Positions 20,013-29,540 of a stretch of 64,000 bases of DNA are shown piece after piece. The notes under the pieces are model-generated. The model ran no database searches, was not told the DNA's origin, and saw only the letters and a program-made list of their open reading frames with translations. The stretch comes from Bacteriovoracaceae bacterium. GTDB lineage: Bacteria > Bdellovibrionota > Bacteriovoracia > Bacteriovoracales > Bacteriovoracaceae. Positions within the stretch are counted from its first letter, which is position 1, and each line of letters opens with the position of its first letter. A program made the position numbers and the translations under genes. The stretch is taken from contig JABFRR010000016.1 in the NCBI GenBank assembly GCA_013141065.1, forward strand, positions 1 to 64,000. Direction: 5' to 3'.

Positions 20013-21218
20013 TTAAAACCAAAATGACACAGTTGATGCCAACTTAAACGCTTCGGCATTAGCGTTTCTTACATCTCGAACAAATGAAAGATTTTTAACA
20101 CCATTTCTTTTTGTTGATTTCTTTTCATAGAGACCACCAAAAGTAAGTTGGGCCGAACGATTAAGTTTATATTCAAAGGCTCCCTCAACTTTATAAAGAA
20201 GGATTTTGTAGATCGCGCCACTTTTTTCAACTTGCTGAGATGTCGGGCTGTAGGTAATTGAGTCTTCGACAAATGAAGCATAAGTGTGTTGTTGGTCTTC
20301 TAAATAAAGGACTTCATTGTTGCTGATGACGCTCCATTTTTCATTCAGGACAAACTCTGCACCGACTTGTAAAAAGTACTCTTCTTTCTTTTTTGTAGTG
20401 AAAGATTCATAAGGAAGTTTAGAAGACACTCCATAAAGGAGATCAACCCATACTTCGACCATACTGTTTTCAAAATTGGCCCCAAAGTCGACTGCGTAGT
20501 TCGGTCGGTCATGCATTTTATTTTTATAGTAAAACTGTCCAGCAGTTAGTTTTAAGGAGTCGGTTACAAAAAGTTCTAACTTATTAGCTAGACCAGTTTG
20601 TTTGCTTGTATTAAATGCAGTGACCTCTTCAAGTCTGTAACCAGTAATTTGCTTAGCGGTGTTACTACCAGAAGAAACGTAGATCAGTTTTCCTTCTTGA
20701 GTTTGAGACATTTCAGTACTGTCTCCCCAAAGTGTAAATTGATTGATAAAGCCTAGAGACCTGCCTCCGTACGAAGCGGCGAGAAAGGCTTTACGGCTAA
20801 CTTTACGGTAACCATTATCACTAGAAATTACTGAACCACCATCTTGGTAAGTATTTTCGATTGCACCCCAGTGAAGATTTTGAAATCGAACAACTCCCTT
20901 ACCAAGGGAGAATCTCATATTTGGGACTCCTTTATAAGTCGCATAAGCCTCTTCAAAAATATTATTTTCTTTATCGAGTTTTCCATCGAGGTCTAATTTT
21001 ATTGAAGCGCTCATTTCATCTTGTTCAGCAAAGATTTTTAAATCTAAAACACCAATACCAATGACGGCAGCTCCTTTTTGTTTTTGAACTTTTTCATAAT
21101 TGAGAGCATCGAGGGCGATGAAGCCGCGTACGGAAGTATCAAGTGCGTAAGAAGACATTGGACGAAAGAGTAATAGAAATAAAAACGATAAGCTTAACGA
21201 ACAAGTTAACTTTTTCAT
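20013..21218 (-). CDS. outer-membrane beta-barrel (porin-like) protein
   Basis: The 401-residue protein has a signal peptide (LTCSLSLSFLFLLLF...SSYA) and then alternating amphipathic strands throughout. It ends in a terminal Phe (STVSFWF), the recognition signal for BAM-mediated insertion. There are no cysteines in the mature part. The strand content (QFTLWGDS, VEVWVDLLYG, KVEGAFEYKL, AQLTFGGLYEKKS) fits a 16-strand-class porin, but I do not recognise a named family. A small lipoprotein gene lies 39 bases upstream on the same strand. Confidence 0.75.
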   Translation of the reverse strand: MKKLTCSLSLSFLFLLLFRPMSSYALDTSVRGFIALDALNYEKVQKQKGAAVIGIGVLDLKIFAEQDEMSASIKLDLDGKLDKENNIFEEAYATYKGVPNMRFSLGKGVVRFQNLHWGAIENTYQDGGSVISSDNGYRKVSRKAFLAASYGGRSLGFINQFTLWGDSTEMSQTQEGKLIYVSSGSNTAKQITGYRLEEVTAFNTSKQTGLANKLELFVTDSLKLTAGQFYYKNKMHDRPNYAVDFGANFENSMVEVWVDLLYGVSSKLPYESFTTKKKEEYFLQVGAEFVLNEKWSVISNNEVLYLEDQQHTYASFVEDSITYSPTSQQVEKSGAIYKILLYKVEGAFEYKLNRSAQLTFGGLYEKKSTKRNGVKNLSFVRDVRNANAEAFKLASTVSFWF

Positions 21219-21257
21219 GGATCCCCCAACACATCAGATGATATGTGGGGATTGATA

Positions 21258-21452
21258 TCACTTCTCGTTCTCTTTTTCTATACACTTTTCGACTTCATCG
21301 AAATAAGAATGGTACTCACCCTTAACCGAATCCCAACATTGCTTGCTGGCAACTGCCCGATCTTGCGGCATTTCGGCTTTTTGGTGTGAACATGACACCA
21401 GTAAAAAGCCAAGTGTAAGAATTAAACCTGAATGTATTAGATAATTTTTCAT
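21258..21452 (-). CDS. small lipoprotein
   Basis: The protein has 64 residues with lipobox LLVSC and a short hydrophilic mature part containing two more cysteines (KQCWDSVK, EKCIEKE). Start ATG 21452 is preferred over ATG 21473 because GAGGAG lies eight bases before it, overlapping the upstream start. It precedes the porin-like gene by 39 bases on the same strand and may be co-transcribed. The function is unknown. Confidence 0.65.
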   Translation of the reverse strand: MKNYLIHSGLILTLGFLLVSCSHQKAEMPQDRAVASKQCWDSVKGEYHSYFDEVEKCIEKENEK

Positions 21453-21572
21453 AAACAATCTCCTCAAGGTCATTCTACTCCTAAAGGGGATTTAGGTGAA
21501 GACTAGAATTACTGCCTAGTCTTGCAATAAACTTGACTTTTGATTAGTCAAAAAAACAAAGAATTTTAGTTG

Positions 21573-21582
21573 ATTATTGGGT
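21573..21582. repeat. 10-bp target-site duplication of the ISAs1-family element
   Basis: ATTATTGGGT occurs at 21573-21582 and again at 22891-22900, directly outside the two inverted repeats. Ten base pairs is within the range known for ISAs1 elements. It marks the insertion point at the end of menC. Confidence 0.93.
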
Positions 21583-22890
21583 CAGGGCCTACGCATCTAA
21601 ATTTCCGATCATCTAACACCGCCTAATAGAATTTCTAATAAATACTCTTCAACCCAGCCTGCAATTTTTTGTTTTCTTTGTACTGATTTTTTAGTCGGTT
21701 CTTGCTTGATTAAATTTAGAGCAAACTGCCTTAGCATAGCAAAATTCTGAGCACTATATCCGATATTGCAACGACAATCATCTTCTTTAAATGTTACATC
21801 CAATTGCCAATGAAGTTTATTTTCTACTTCCCAATGTAATTTAGTCGACATTAAAAAATATTTTGCATCTTCATTGGCGCTGGAAATGTAATAACGTTTT
21901 TCTTCGCTTACTTCACCTGTTATGGCGTTTATTCGTTGCGATTGAATTTCTATTAACGAATTCAACGATGGCCGTTTATCTAGAGGATTTATTCCCAATG
22001 ACTTTACATCTTTTTTGTGATCACTCGACATTTTCTTTTTTCAAAACGACCATGTTTTTTATCGCCTTCTTCAACATATTCATCAATCAAAAATGGCTTT
22101 GGTCCTGACTTAGAAATTGAATCAAATTTTTCTTTCACTCTTTCTTCTAACTTCGCCTGATTCCCCTTTAATGCCAATAAATAATCTGCTTCTTTTGAAA
22201 TTATTTTCTTCGCAATTTCCTTCTGGCACCCCATAGCATCTGTTGAAACCAAACTACCTTTTATATCTAAAAGATCGAGAAGTTTTGGAATGGTTTTTAT
22301 TTCATTACCTTTCCCATCAGATATCATTGATCCAAGAGATAAACTTGCTCCGGTAGACCACGCATTTAGCATATGAATTGCTGAACTTTTCCTTCCTTTG
22401 TCAAAACTTCTTCTCAGCGTTTTCCCGTCGACACAAATTTGTTTTAAATCAGTATTTTTTGTAACAGCAGCTACCCACTTAATAAAAACTTCTAAAAATT
22501 TTTCTGGATCTAAAATCATAAACAATCTTCGGAATGTATCGTGGGACGGAATTCCATTCTCTAAATTTAAATAAATTGAAAACCACTCTTGTTTTGCTTC
22601 ACCAAAATCTTCTATTTCAACCCATGACTTCGCCCCGCAAATTACTGCACAAATTGCAATAACCAAAATATCTATTAGTTCATGTTTTTTTGTTCTATCG
22701 ATTCTTGGATCTTTGACACCTTGAAGAAAGTCTACTAAGAATTCAGGTTCAATTTTAACAACTTTTTTACTCACCAATAACTCCATTAAAAATGAAAATT
22801 GATGAGTAGCTTATCAATTAAATTATAAAAGGCCTTTACGCTAGGCCGTAAGTAGCCGATAGATTATAGAATTTAGATGCGTAGACCCTG
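21583..22890 (-). mobile_element. ISAs1-family insertion sequence, 1308 bp
   Basis: Inverted repeats of 21 bp with one mismatch lie at 21583-21603 (CAGGGCCTACGCATCTAAATT) and 22870-22890 (reverse complement CAGGGTCTACGCATCTAAATT). They start with the CAGGG tip of ISAs1 elements. A 10-bp direct repeat flanks them. One transposase gene fills the element on the minus strand, co-oriented with the men operon. The clean ends and perfect duplication indicate a recent insertion. Confidence 0.95.
21609..22786 (-). pseudogene. ISAs1-family transposase in two overlapping frames
   Basis: The 5' frame (22786 down to about 22004) gives 260 residues with KDPRIDRTKKHEL, ICVDGKTLRRSF and VSTDAMGCQKEIAKKI; it ends RVITKKM. 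The 3' frame (22031 to 21609) continues DVKSLGINP, HWEVENKLHWQLDVTFKEDDCR and the C-terminal NFAMLRQFALNL. The frames cross at ACAAAAAAGATGTAA (about 22010), where A_AAA_AAG is a canonical -1 slippery heptamer: slipping there joins ITKK to DVKSL and gives a 392-residue protein. ISAs1 elements usually have one uninterrupted frame, so loss of one A from the run is the simpler reading. Both readings predict the same protein. Confidence 0.85.
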
Positions 22891-23813
22891 ATTATTGGGT
22901 TAAAAAAATTCTCAAGCCCATGATATTCAAGTGGTCTCATACGGGCCAGATAGTAGAGTGATGGCATGACTGTGGGATGCTCATACGTTGAGCTGATAAT
23001 GCATCGTAAATCAGCATGAGAATTCATCCAATTGATAATGGGAGAAATTCCATACAATGATGGTTTAATAATATTAATCGAAGTTGATAGCGGTGATGTG
23101 GTATTAAATTTAAAATACTCTTTGAATGATTCATCTATCGCCACTGGAATAATTGAACGTTTTTCAAAAAGGAGAGAGTCATAAAAATTGGTAAAAGGCT
23201 CTTCGATATAATCAATCTGGGAAAACTGTTTTATTGTTAGATGCAGTTTCAATTCAAACAAAAGTCTATTAAGTTCATCGACAGAATATTTTCTATTGCC
23301 ATCAAGCCGAATAAGCATTTGTGGGTTCATTTGTTGTAAATTTTTAATGAGATCAATCGTTTTTGAAATTTGAGCTTGTGGATTAATTTTTATTTTTATG
23401 CATTTAGTATTTTGATAATATTCAATTGGATTAAATTCAGAATAAACGTCATTGAGTTTAACTGGTGTATCGTCTTTAATATTAATCACACCTAATAAAA
23501 CGGTCTCAACGATAAAAAGGACCTCACTGCTTATAAAAAGGTCTGTCTTTAAAAGGCCAAAAAACTTTTTATCCATCTGAATGTCTGATAGATTGAGGAT
23601 GCAATCCTCGTTAAAAAGACTTTTTAAAATATACTCGACTTCTTTTAATAGAGAATTATGAAAGCCTGGCAAAACTGAAAAATAAAAATCTTTAATAAGT
23701 GGATCAGTCATTTTGACATGAAGAAACTGATTATCGGCGATAAGCTTGCCAGAAATGGAAACAGGGGAACGATAATTAAGTGTGCATGTATCCAGTGAAA
23801 ATCTAATTTTCAC
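22836..23813 (-). CDS. menC: o-succinylbenzoate synthase with IS-derived C-terminus
   Basis: MenC dehydrates SHCHC to o-succinylbenzoate in menaquinone synthesis. Enolase-superfamily residues are visible: KIK (general base), RLDGNR and DYIEEPF and PVAIDES (metal ligands), and IIKPSLYG (second Lys). Overall similarity to named MenC proteins is low, as usual for this family. The current frame has 325 residues. Codons after residue 308 come from the ISAs1 inverted repeat and read RVYASKFYNLSATYGLA. Joining across the excised element gives NPIIN and a TAA, so the original protein had 309 residues and lost only its last Asn. Its start overlaps the menA stop (23810-23813). Confidence 0.85.
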   Translation of the reverse strand: MKIRFSLDTCTLNYRSPVSISGKLIADNQFLHVKMTDPLIKDFYFSVLPGFHNSLLKEVEYILKSLFNEDCILNLSDIQMDKKFFGLLKTDLFISSEVLFIVETVLLGVINIKDDTPVKLNDVYSEFNPIEYYQNTKCIKIKINPQAQISKTIDLIKNLQQMNPQMLIRLDGNRKYSVDELNRLLFELKLHLTIKQFSQIDYIEEPFTNFYDSLLFEKRSIIPVAIDESFKEYFKFNTTSPLSTSINIIKPSLYGISPIINWMNSHADLRCIISSTYEHPTVMPSLYYLARMRPLEYHGLENFFNPIIRVYASKFYNLSATYGLA

Positions 23814-24682
23814 TTAAATACCAGGCCGAGAGAGATAATAAGACAATAGAGCAGGTTGTACTGTGCAGTTCTTTGGAGTGCTAAATTTAATCTTTCATTT
23901 ATTGGATGGAGATGAATTTGCAGCCATGTTCGATGAAAAAAAAGTGGTAAAACTAAGGCCGGTGAAACCCACTTAAAAGGAGTGGTAATAAAAATAAATG
24001 CACAAATACCAAAAGAGCCAAGTATCAATAAAAGACATAGTCTTCTTTGAAATTTTTCACCAAATCTAACGGCAATGGTTCTCTTGTGGGATTCTGTATC
24101 AGATTTGATATCTCTTAAATTATTGATGGCCAATATACATGCAGAAATAAAACCTGGGCCCGCACCTAATATGACGGCGAGTTTTGAAAAGGTTCCAGTC
24201 TGTAAATAATGAGTGCCAACTACGGCGATGATGCCAAAAAATAAGAATGCCGCCACTTCGCCCAATCCGTTATATGAAAGTGGATAGGGACCTCCGGTGT
24301 ATCCATAAGCAAAATAAAGAGAAAGAAGGCCTATGAACATAATAAAAGGCCCGCCATGAAGCATGAGAATAACACCTAAAAGAAATGAGATAAAAAGGGT
24401 AAGAATAAGGGCATTTTTCATTGTGCTGGCGGGAATAATTCCTGAACTTGTCACTCTTGTAGGGCCTAAGCGCGCGTGATTATCAACTCCCTTGAGTGCA
24501 TCGAGATAATCATTGGCCAGGTTGCTCGCTATTTGCAAAAAAAGTGCACATAGAGCAGTGACAAAAGCAATCTGGGTGTTGATGGTTTTCGTTTCTGAGA
24601 AAGCCACAGCCAATCCTAAAAGAACCGGTGCAAGCGAGGCAAAGAGTGTTTTAGGCCTTATCGCCAGAATCCAATTTTTCAT
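23810..24682 (-). CDS. menA: 1,4-dihydroxy-2-naphthoate polyprenyltransferase
   Basis: MenA attaches the polyprenyl side chain to DHNA at the membrane. The 290-residue UbiA-fold protein has about nine membrane segments. It has the first Asp-rich motif NDYLDALKGVD at about residue 62, and the second region NNLRDIKSDTESHKRT at about 187-202. The opening NWILAIRPKTL is typical of MenA. It starts two bases after the menD stop and overlaps menC by four bases (ATGA), inside the men operon. Confidence 0.95.
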   Translation of the reverse strand: MKNWILAIRPKTLFASLAPVLLGLAVAFSETKTINTQIAFVTALCALFLQIASNLANDYLDALKGVDNHARLGPTRVTSSGIIPASTMKNALILTLFISFLLGVILMLHGGPFIMFIGLLSLYFAYGYTGGPYPLSYNGLGEVAAFLFFGIIAVVGTHYLQTGTFSKLAVILGAGPGFISACILAINNLRDIKSDTESHKRTIAVRFGEKFQRRLCLLLILGSFGICAFIFITTPFKWVSPALVLPLFFHRTWLQIHLHPINERLNLALQRTAQYNLLYCLIISLGLVFK

Positions 24683-24684
24683 TT

Positions 24685-26436
24685 TTATAGTTTAATTGTT
24701 TTCAGTCGATCGTACACGTTTTTATTTGTTTCGTGATCAATTACTGCTTCAATTATTTGGTGACCTGAGGTTTTTTTGGCATCTATTAAAGCCGATTGAA
24801 AATCCTGTCTATTGGCAACCTTCTTATAGTTTAGTGAAAACATTGTTGCAGCCGATTCAAATGTCAGCCCATGAGGGCTTGTGATGATATTAAGCACATC
24901 TTTTTCTTTATTAATTGGTAATAACGTGAAGATTCCTCCGCCATCATTATTGATTAAAATAATCTTTAGAGATTTTTTTAAGTTCTTTAAAAATGCTAAT
25001 GAATTTAAGTCATGTAAAAAGGCGACATCACCTAGAATTAAATAAACATCTTTATTGCTGCCATCGATAAATCCAGCAGCAGAGGCAATGAATCCCTCAA
25101 TACCACTCACTCCTCGATTAGTGACCACTGTTAATTTTTTTTTCGTAGTATAAGAAAAATAGGCATCAAAAGAGCGTACGACTGTTGAATTTCCTATGTA
25201 GAGAATTTCACCATCTGGAATATGATCAATGATCGTTTTACTGATGCTTGGATAGGCAAGTGGCCCTTCGTCGATGAGTTTAATTTTTTCGCGAGTAAAT
25301 TGATCAAAATTCATGGGAAGAGATTTTTGCGGCATAGGGCCAGTCCCTAGAAAGCTCAGAAGTTTTTTTAAGCTCGAGTGTATGTGAGCGTTGATTCTAA
25401 TTTTTGTATGGTGAGAAGGGTCTTCTTTTTCGGTATTAAGATTAAGTGTTATAAGATGGATTTGTGGAACTTTTTTTAAAAAAGAATAGTAGTGTTTCGA
25501 AGTCAGTCTTCCGCCAATGTGAAATACAGTTTCAGGTGGATTTTTTATCAGCATGTCTTGAAATTCAGGATGATCAAATGTGGGCAGAGCTCCATCTTCA
25601 AGGTTAAATTCGTATTTTAGAGAACTTGAAACATCATAATAGGTCGGCCAATTTAAAGTTTTTATAAATTCTCTTAAAGTATCGAGAGATTCATAGGGGG
25701 CCAAACTTCCAATAACTAAGAGTCCACTTTTCGAGTTTAATATTTGTTCTGCAACTTCTTTCAGGGCGTCTAGGTTGGGTGAGGTTTCAAGCTCTATGTA
25801 CTTGGTTGAAGGGCCTTTTCTATTAATTTGATTTCTAGCGAGTTCGATATAGTCTTCTTTGACAAAAACTTTAGTGTCTTCTAACGGTTCTCTAAATGCA
25901 CAGTTAAAATGCACAGGGCCTTTTTGAGGAAATAGTGATTTGTGAATGAGATTTGATAGACTTGATGTGAGTGCTAGCGGACTAATCTCTTCAGAGGGGG
26001 CACCTAAATTCATTTCACCTTGTATGAAATCACCAAAAAATTTTGTTTGGTCAATTGTTTGATTATCATCACAAAAAGTTAGTTCTGGTGGACGATCTGC
26101 AGATAAAATAATTAAGGGTAGATTAGATTTTTTTGCTTCAACTATGGCCGGCATGTAGTTGGCCATCGCGGTACCGGAAGTGCAAACGATCACAGCAGGT
26201 TTTCCAGTTGCTTTGGTAAAACCTATTGCCCGATAAGCTGCTCCTCTTTCATCAATACAGACTTCCAGATTTAATTGATAAGATAATTTTTTTAAGTGCG
26301 ACAACGCTGCAATTAAAGGTGCATTCCTCATACCAGGGGATAAATAAAAAGTTGTGATATCGTTTTTTATAAATTCATCGATAATTAAACTTGACCAAAT
26401 TCTATTGATGTTCTGTGATAATAATTTTTCACTCAT
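24685..26436 (-). CDS. menD: SEPHCHC synthase (2-succinyl-5-enolpyruvyl-6-hydroxy-3-cyclohexene-1-carboxylate synthase)
   Basis: MenD is a thiamine-diphosphate enzyme that adds a succinyl semialdehyde unit from 2-oxoglutarate to isochorismate. Start ATG 26436 gives 583 residues beginning MSEKLLSQN; the longer frame upstream overlaps menF and is rejected. Motifs: FYLSPGMRNAPL, CIDERGAAYRAIGF with the ThDP-activating Glu, VCTSGTAMANY, NRGVSGIEGF, and the ThDP/Mg loop GDVAFLHDLNS...INNDGGGIF. It begins five bases after the menF stop. Confidence 0.96.
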   Translation of the reverse strand: MSEKLLSQNINRIWSSLIIDEFIKNDITTFYLSPGMRNAPLIAALSHLKKLSYQLNLEVCIDERGAAYRAIGFTKATGKPAVIVCTSGTAMANYMPAIVEAKKSNLPLIILSADRPPELTFCDDNQTIDQTKFFGDFIQGEMNLGAPSEEISPLALTSSLSNLIHKSLFPQKGPVHFNCAFREPLEDTKVFVKEDYIELARNQINRKGPSTKYIELETSPNLDALKEVAEQILNSKSGLLVIGSLAPYESLDTLREFIKTLNWPTYYDVSSSLKYEFNLEDGALPTFDHPEFQDMLIKNPPETVFHIGGRLTSKHYYSFLKKVPQIHLITLNLNTEKEDPSHHTKIRINAHIHSSLKKLLSFLGTGPMPQKSLPMNFDQFTREKIKLIDEGPLAYPSISKTIIDHIPDGEILYIGNSTVVRSFDAYFSYTTKKKLTVVTNRGVSGIEGFIASAAGFIDGSNKDVYLILGDVAFLHDLNSLAFLKNLKKSLKIILINNDGGGIFTLLPINKEKDVLNIITSPHGLTFESAATMFSLNYKKVANRQDFQSALIDAKKTSGHQIIEAVIDHETNKNVYDRLKTIKL

Positions 26437-26441
26437 AAAAA

Positions 26442-27695
26442 TTAGAGCACTCCTTGATTGATAACTTTCACAAATGGCTGCATTTTTATTCCAGTCTCCA
26501 TCCATTCTTCATCTGCTGATGACCCTGGAACAATACCGGCACCACCAAAAACAGTTAGTGTTTGATCGTCAATATATCCTGATCTGATCCCCACAACGAT
26601 TTCTGAAAAATCTTTTGAGATCACACCAACAGGAGCAGCATAGTAGCCTCTATTGTCTTTTTCAATTTCTTTAATTTTATATTTTGCTTTTAAGCTTGGA
26701 ATGCCTCCAACTGCAGCAGTTGGATGAAGCACAGAGATTAAGTCAAAAGGGGATACATCTTCTTTAATTTGGCCTTTAATCACTGCTTGACGGTGCATGA
26801 TATAAGGAAGCTTCATGGTGATCAAAGGAGAGATTTCAAGAGAAGTTGTGATGTATTGGAGTTTTTCTTTTATGTCGTGAGTTACGAGATTGTGTTCTAG
26901 AGCGAGCCTATCATTAGTAAGAAGGTTTTTTTCAAAATCTTGATCTTCTATTGCAGTTACTCCTCGAGGAGCACTGCCGGCCAGGGAAATTGTTTCGAGC
27001 TCCTTTTTATTTAAAGTAAAAAGTCTTTCTGGTGTAAGTGAGATAAAGGCGGTGTGGTCATTAAATTGATGATAAATGCTAAAATGTGAACTTTTTATAT
27101 TGGCATGATAGAGAGAATTAAACATGACAGGGAGTTCGATTTTTTCATCGTAAGTAAAAATTTTTTTTCTCGATAGAACAATTTTTTCTAATTCTTTTTT
27201 ATTAAATAGGCGATGAGCTTCTTTAATCATTTGTTCCCATTCATCACTTTCAGGCATCTCTTCATAGGAAACCCACTGACCTACAAAGGATTCCCAGACA
27301 TGGGGATTAAAAAGAAGTTTACTAGGTGAAAGCGAATTAAATTCTTGCGACTTAAATAATTGAAGTGAGATATTGTTATCTTTTTTTATAAAACACCACT
27401 CAGGCAAATAGCATTTGGGAGGAGTGTCCCCTTCAAAGGTTCCTTGATAAACGAGTGTATGATCGTGAGATTTTATGTAATTCGTTACTTCGCTAGGTGA
27501 AAATTCTTTTGAAATGCCAAGTCCTAGATAAGAAAAGTTACAATCTTTTGATTCGTAAAAAAAGACATTTTCACTTGCACTAAATAAAAGCATTTCATTG
27601 AGTGCGAAATTTGAGAAAGAAAACTGAGTCTTTCCTGCGAGGACAGCTTGGTCAATGACTTTAAGTTCCTCACGTAAGAAACTATCTAAGTTCAT
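26442..27695 (-). CDS. menF: isochorismate synthase
   Basis: This enzyme converts chorismate to isochorismate, the first committed menaquinone step. The 417-residue protein belongs to the chorismate-utilising (anthranilate synthase component I-like) family. It has KIVLSRKK, SLTPERLF, SLAGSAPRG, LHPTAAVGGIP and an ending VGIRSGYIDDQTLTVFGGAGI. AVGG near the end and the absence of a TrpE-type feedback motif support isochorismate synthase. An Ent/Dhb-type role is excluded by the men neighbours. Its first base overlaps the last base of ubiE. Confidence 0.93.
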   Translation of the reverse strand: MNLDSFLREELKVIDQAVLAGKTQFSFSNFALNEMLLFSASENVFFYESKDCNFSYLGLGISKEFSPSEVTNYIKSHDHTLVYQGTFEGDTPPKCYLPEWCFIKKDNNISLQLFKSQEFNSLSPSKLLFNPHVWESFVGQWVSYEEMPESDEWEQMIKEAHRLFNKKELEKIVLSRKKIFTYDEKIELPVMFNSLYHANIKSSHFSIYHQFNDHTAFISLTPERLFTLNKKELETISLAGSAPRGVTAIEDQDFEKNLLTNDRLALEHNLVTHDIKEKLQYITTSLEISPLITMKLPYIMHRQAVIKGQIKEDVSPFDLISVLHPTAAVGGIPSLKAKYKIKEIEKDNRGYYAAPVGVISKDFSEIVVGIRSGYIDDQTLTVFGGAGIVPGSSADEEWMETGIKMQPFVKVINQGVL

Positions 27696-28408
27696 TATTT
27701 TTTATCACCAATATAAAGTGTCGCAATCCCAAAAGTAAGTGGAATCATTTTTAGATTTTCAAATCCGGCATTGTTCATAAGTTTTAAAAAGTTTTCTCCG
27801 TAGGGAAAATCTTCAACACTTTTATTTAAATAGGTATAAGCGTCTTTATGTTTTGAAATGATATTGCCAACAAAAGGCAATAAATGTCTGAAGTAGAAAA
27901 AATAGACTTGTCTGACTAAGAAGTTTTCAGGAATTGAAAATTCCATAATCATCAGTCGGCCATCTTTTTTTAATACGCGATGGATATCAAAAAGTGATTT
28001 TTGCGGATCAGAAAAATTTCTAATTCCAAAAGAGATAGTCGTGAGATCAAAAGCATTGTCACCAGTTGGTATAGTGACTCCGTCTCCGATCATAAGATTA
28101 ATTTTTTTGTCTAGGCCTTTCTTTTTGACTTTAATAATTCCTAGATCGACCATTCCTTTAGATAAGTCTATACCAGTGATTTTTTTTACTCTTGGATCTT
28201 TAATAAGAGTTAAGGGAACATCTCCGGTGCCAGTGGCCAAGTCTAGGGCATTGATACTGTCTTTGTTGGGTAAATGTTTAAGCATTTTATTGCGCCAATA
28301 AATATCAATACCAAAAGAAAGTGTATGGTTTAGGAGATCATAGGTTCCTGCGATTTCATCAAATATTTTATAGGATTCTTTTTTTCTTTCGCCTAATTCG
28401 TTATTCAT
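27695..28408 (-). CDS. ubiE: demethylmenaquinone methyltransferase
   Basis: UbiE/MenG C-methylates demethylmenaquinone with SAM, the last step of the pathway. The 237-residue protein has FDEIAGTYDLLNHTLSFGID near the N-terminus, motif I LDLATGTGDVPL at about 60-71, and TTISFGIRNFSDPQKSL, a UbiE signature. It is the first gene of the five-gene operon ubiE-menF-menD-menA-menC, whose promoter must lie in 28409-28559 and face that of the polyprenyl synthase gene. Confidence 0.95.
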   Translation of the reverse strand: MNNELGERKKESYKIFDEIAGTYDLLNHTLSFGIDIYWRNKMLKHLPNKDSINALDLATGTGDVPLTLIKDPRVKKITGIDLSKGMVDLGIIKVKKKGLDKKINLMIGDGVTIPTGDNAFDLTTISFGIRNFSDPQKSLFDIHRVLKKDGRLMIMEFSIPENFLVRQVYFFYFRHLLPFVGNIISKHKDAYTYLNKSVEDFPYGENFLKLMNNAGFENLKMIPLTFGIATLYIGDKK

Positions 28409-28559
28409 TTTTACTTATCTCTTGTAGTTCTTTTGTTGTTTAGAATACCATAAACTTACCTTAAACATCATGCACATAGCAAGATTAGGATTTACATTAA
28501 TTTAGACATTTGTTAGGCTTTCACTCACTAATGAAGATTATAAAACCAGCGGAGCTTTA

Positions 28560-29540
28560 ATGATCAAAGACTTTCTCGCGTCTCTTCCAAAAGAAGCGAT
28601 CGAAGGCTCAAAAAATATTGATTTACAGATACGATCTGTAGCTGCCCATAACGCAATTGACGCTGTTCTCTCGAAGACTGTCCTACAAGGCGGAAAACGG
28701 CTAAGGCCTCTTTTAACGCTTCTAATGTCCCACCTTTTTCAAGTAGATTTTAAATTAGTGATTCCCTATGCCCGAGCAACTGAACTCGTTCATGCCGCTT
28801 CATTGTCTCATGATGACGTTATAGATAATGCCACGCTTAGAAGAGGTTCAGCATCCATTAATATTCTTTCAAGTAATAAAAAAGCTGTTCTCGCAGGAGA
28901 CTACCTGCTCTCAAGTGTCATCGTTGACTTAGCCCTGGCCGGAAATTTAGAGCTGGTGCGAGAAATGTCCTTAGTCATAAAGGCGCTTTCAGAAGGTGAG
29001 TGGTTACAGTTGGATTTAATTGAAGACCGAAATTATACCCGAGAAGTCATTCGTGAAGTCGCTGAAAAGAAAACGTCCTCAGTTATGAGTTATTGTGCTT
29101 TGGCACCTGCAATTTTAGCTGGTGCACAAAGTGAGATTGTTGAGCACAGTCGTGAATTCGGAAGACGTCTTGGTTTAGCTTTTCAATTAATTGACGATAC
29201 TCTTGATTACTCAGGTGAATCATTGAAAGATCAAGAGCTCGATTTAAAAAATGGCATCGTTAATGCCGTCGTTTATGAAATGCTTTCAAATAATATTTCA
29301 TTAATGGCCCGATTTAAACAAGGCGAAGATCTTATCAATGTAGTTTCTAAAACTGATTTTTCATCTTATGTAGATATTATTTCACAAGAGGCCCAAGAGC
29401 ATTTGGGCCATGCGCGCGATTCACTTTATATTATCAAAAAGAGTCTGACCGAAAAGTATAAAAATAATCTTGGTGAACTCGACAAGCGCGTGGAAGCTTT
29501 AGAGTTAGTGATGGCCTTCATGGCGATGAGACAGAATTAA
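28560..29540 (+). CDS. long-chain polyprenyl diphosphate synthase
   Basis: The 326-residue trans-prenyltransferase elongates farnesyl diphosphate with IPP to the side chain of menaquinone. It has KTVLQGGKRLRPLL, first Asp motif HDDVIDNATLRRG at about 82-94, and second motif FQLIDDTLDYSG at about 215-226. The small residues before the first motif (HAASLS) suggest a long-chain product such as C35-C40, as in HepT/IspB; length is inferred. GGAG precedes the ATG. It diverges from ubiE, so head-group and side-chain genes share an intergenic region of 151 bases. Confidence 0.92.
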   Translation: MIKDFLASLPKEAIEGSKNIDLQIRSVAAHNAIDAVLSKTVLQGGKRLRPLLTLLMSHLFQVDFKLVIPYARATELVHAASLSHDDVIDNATLRRGSASINILSSNKKAVLAGDYLLSSVIVDLALAGNLELVREMSLVIKALSEGEWLQLDLIEDRNYTREVIREVAEKKTSSVMSYCALAPAILAGAQSEIVEHSREFGRRLGLAFQLIDDTLDYSGESLKDQELDLKNGIVNAVVYEMLSNNISLMARFKQGEDLINVVSKTDFSSYVDIISQEAQEHLGHARDSLYIIKKSLTEKYKNNLGELDKRVEALELVMAFMAMRQN

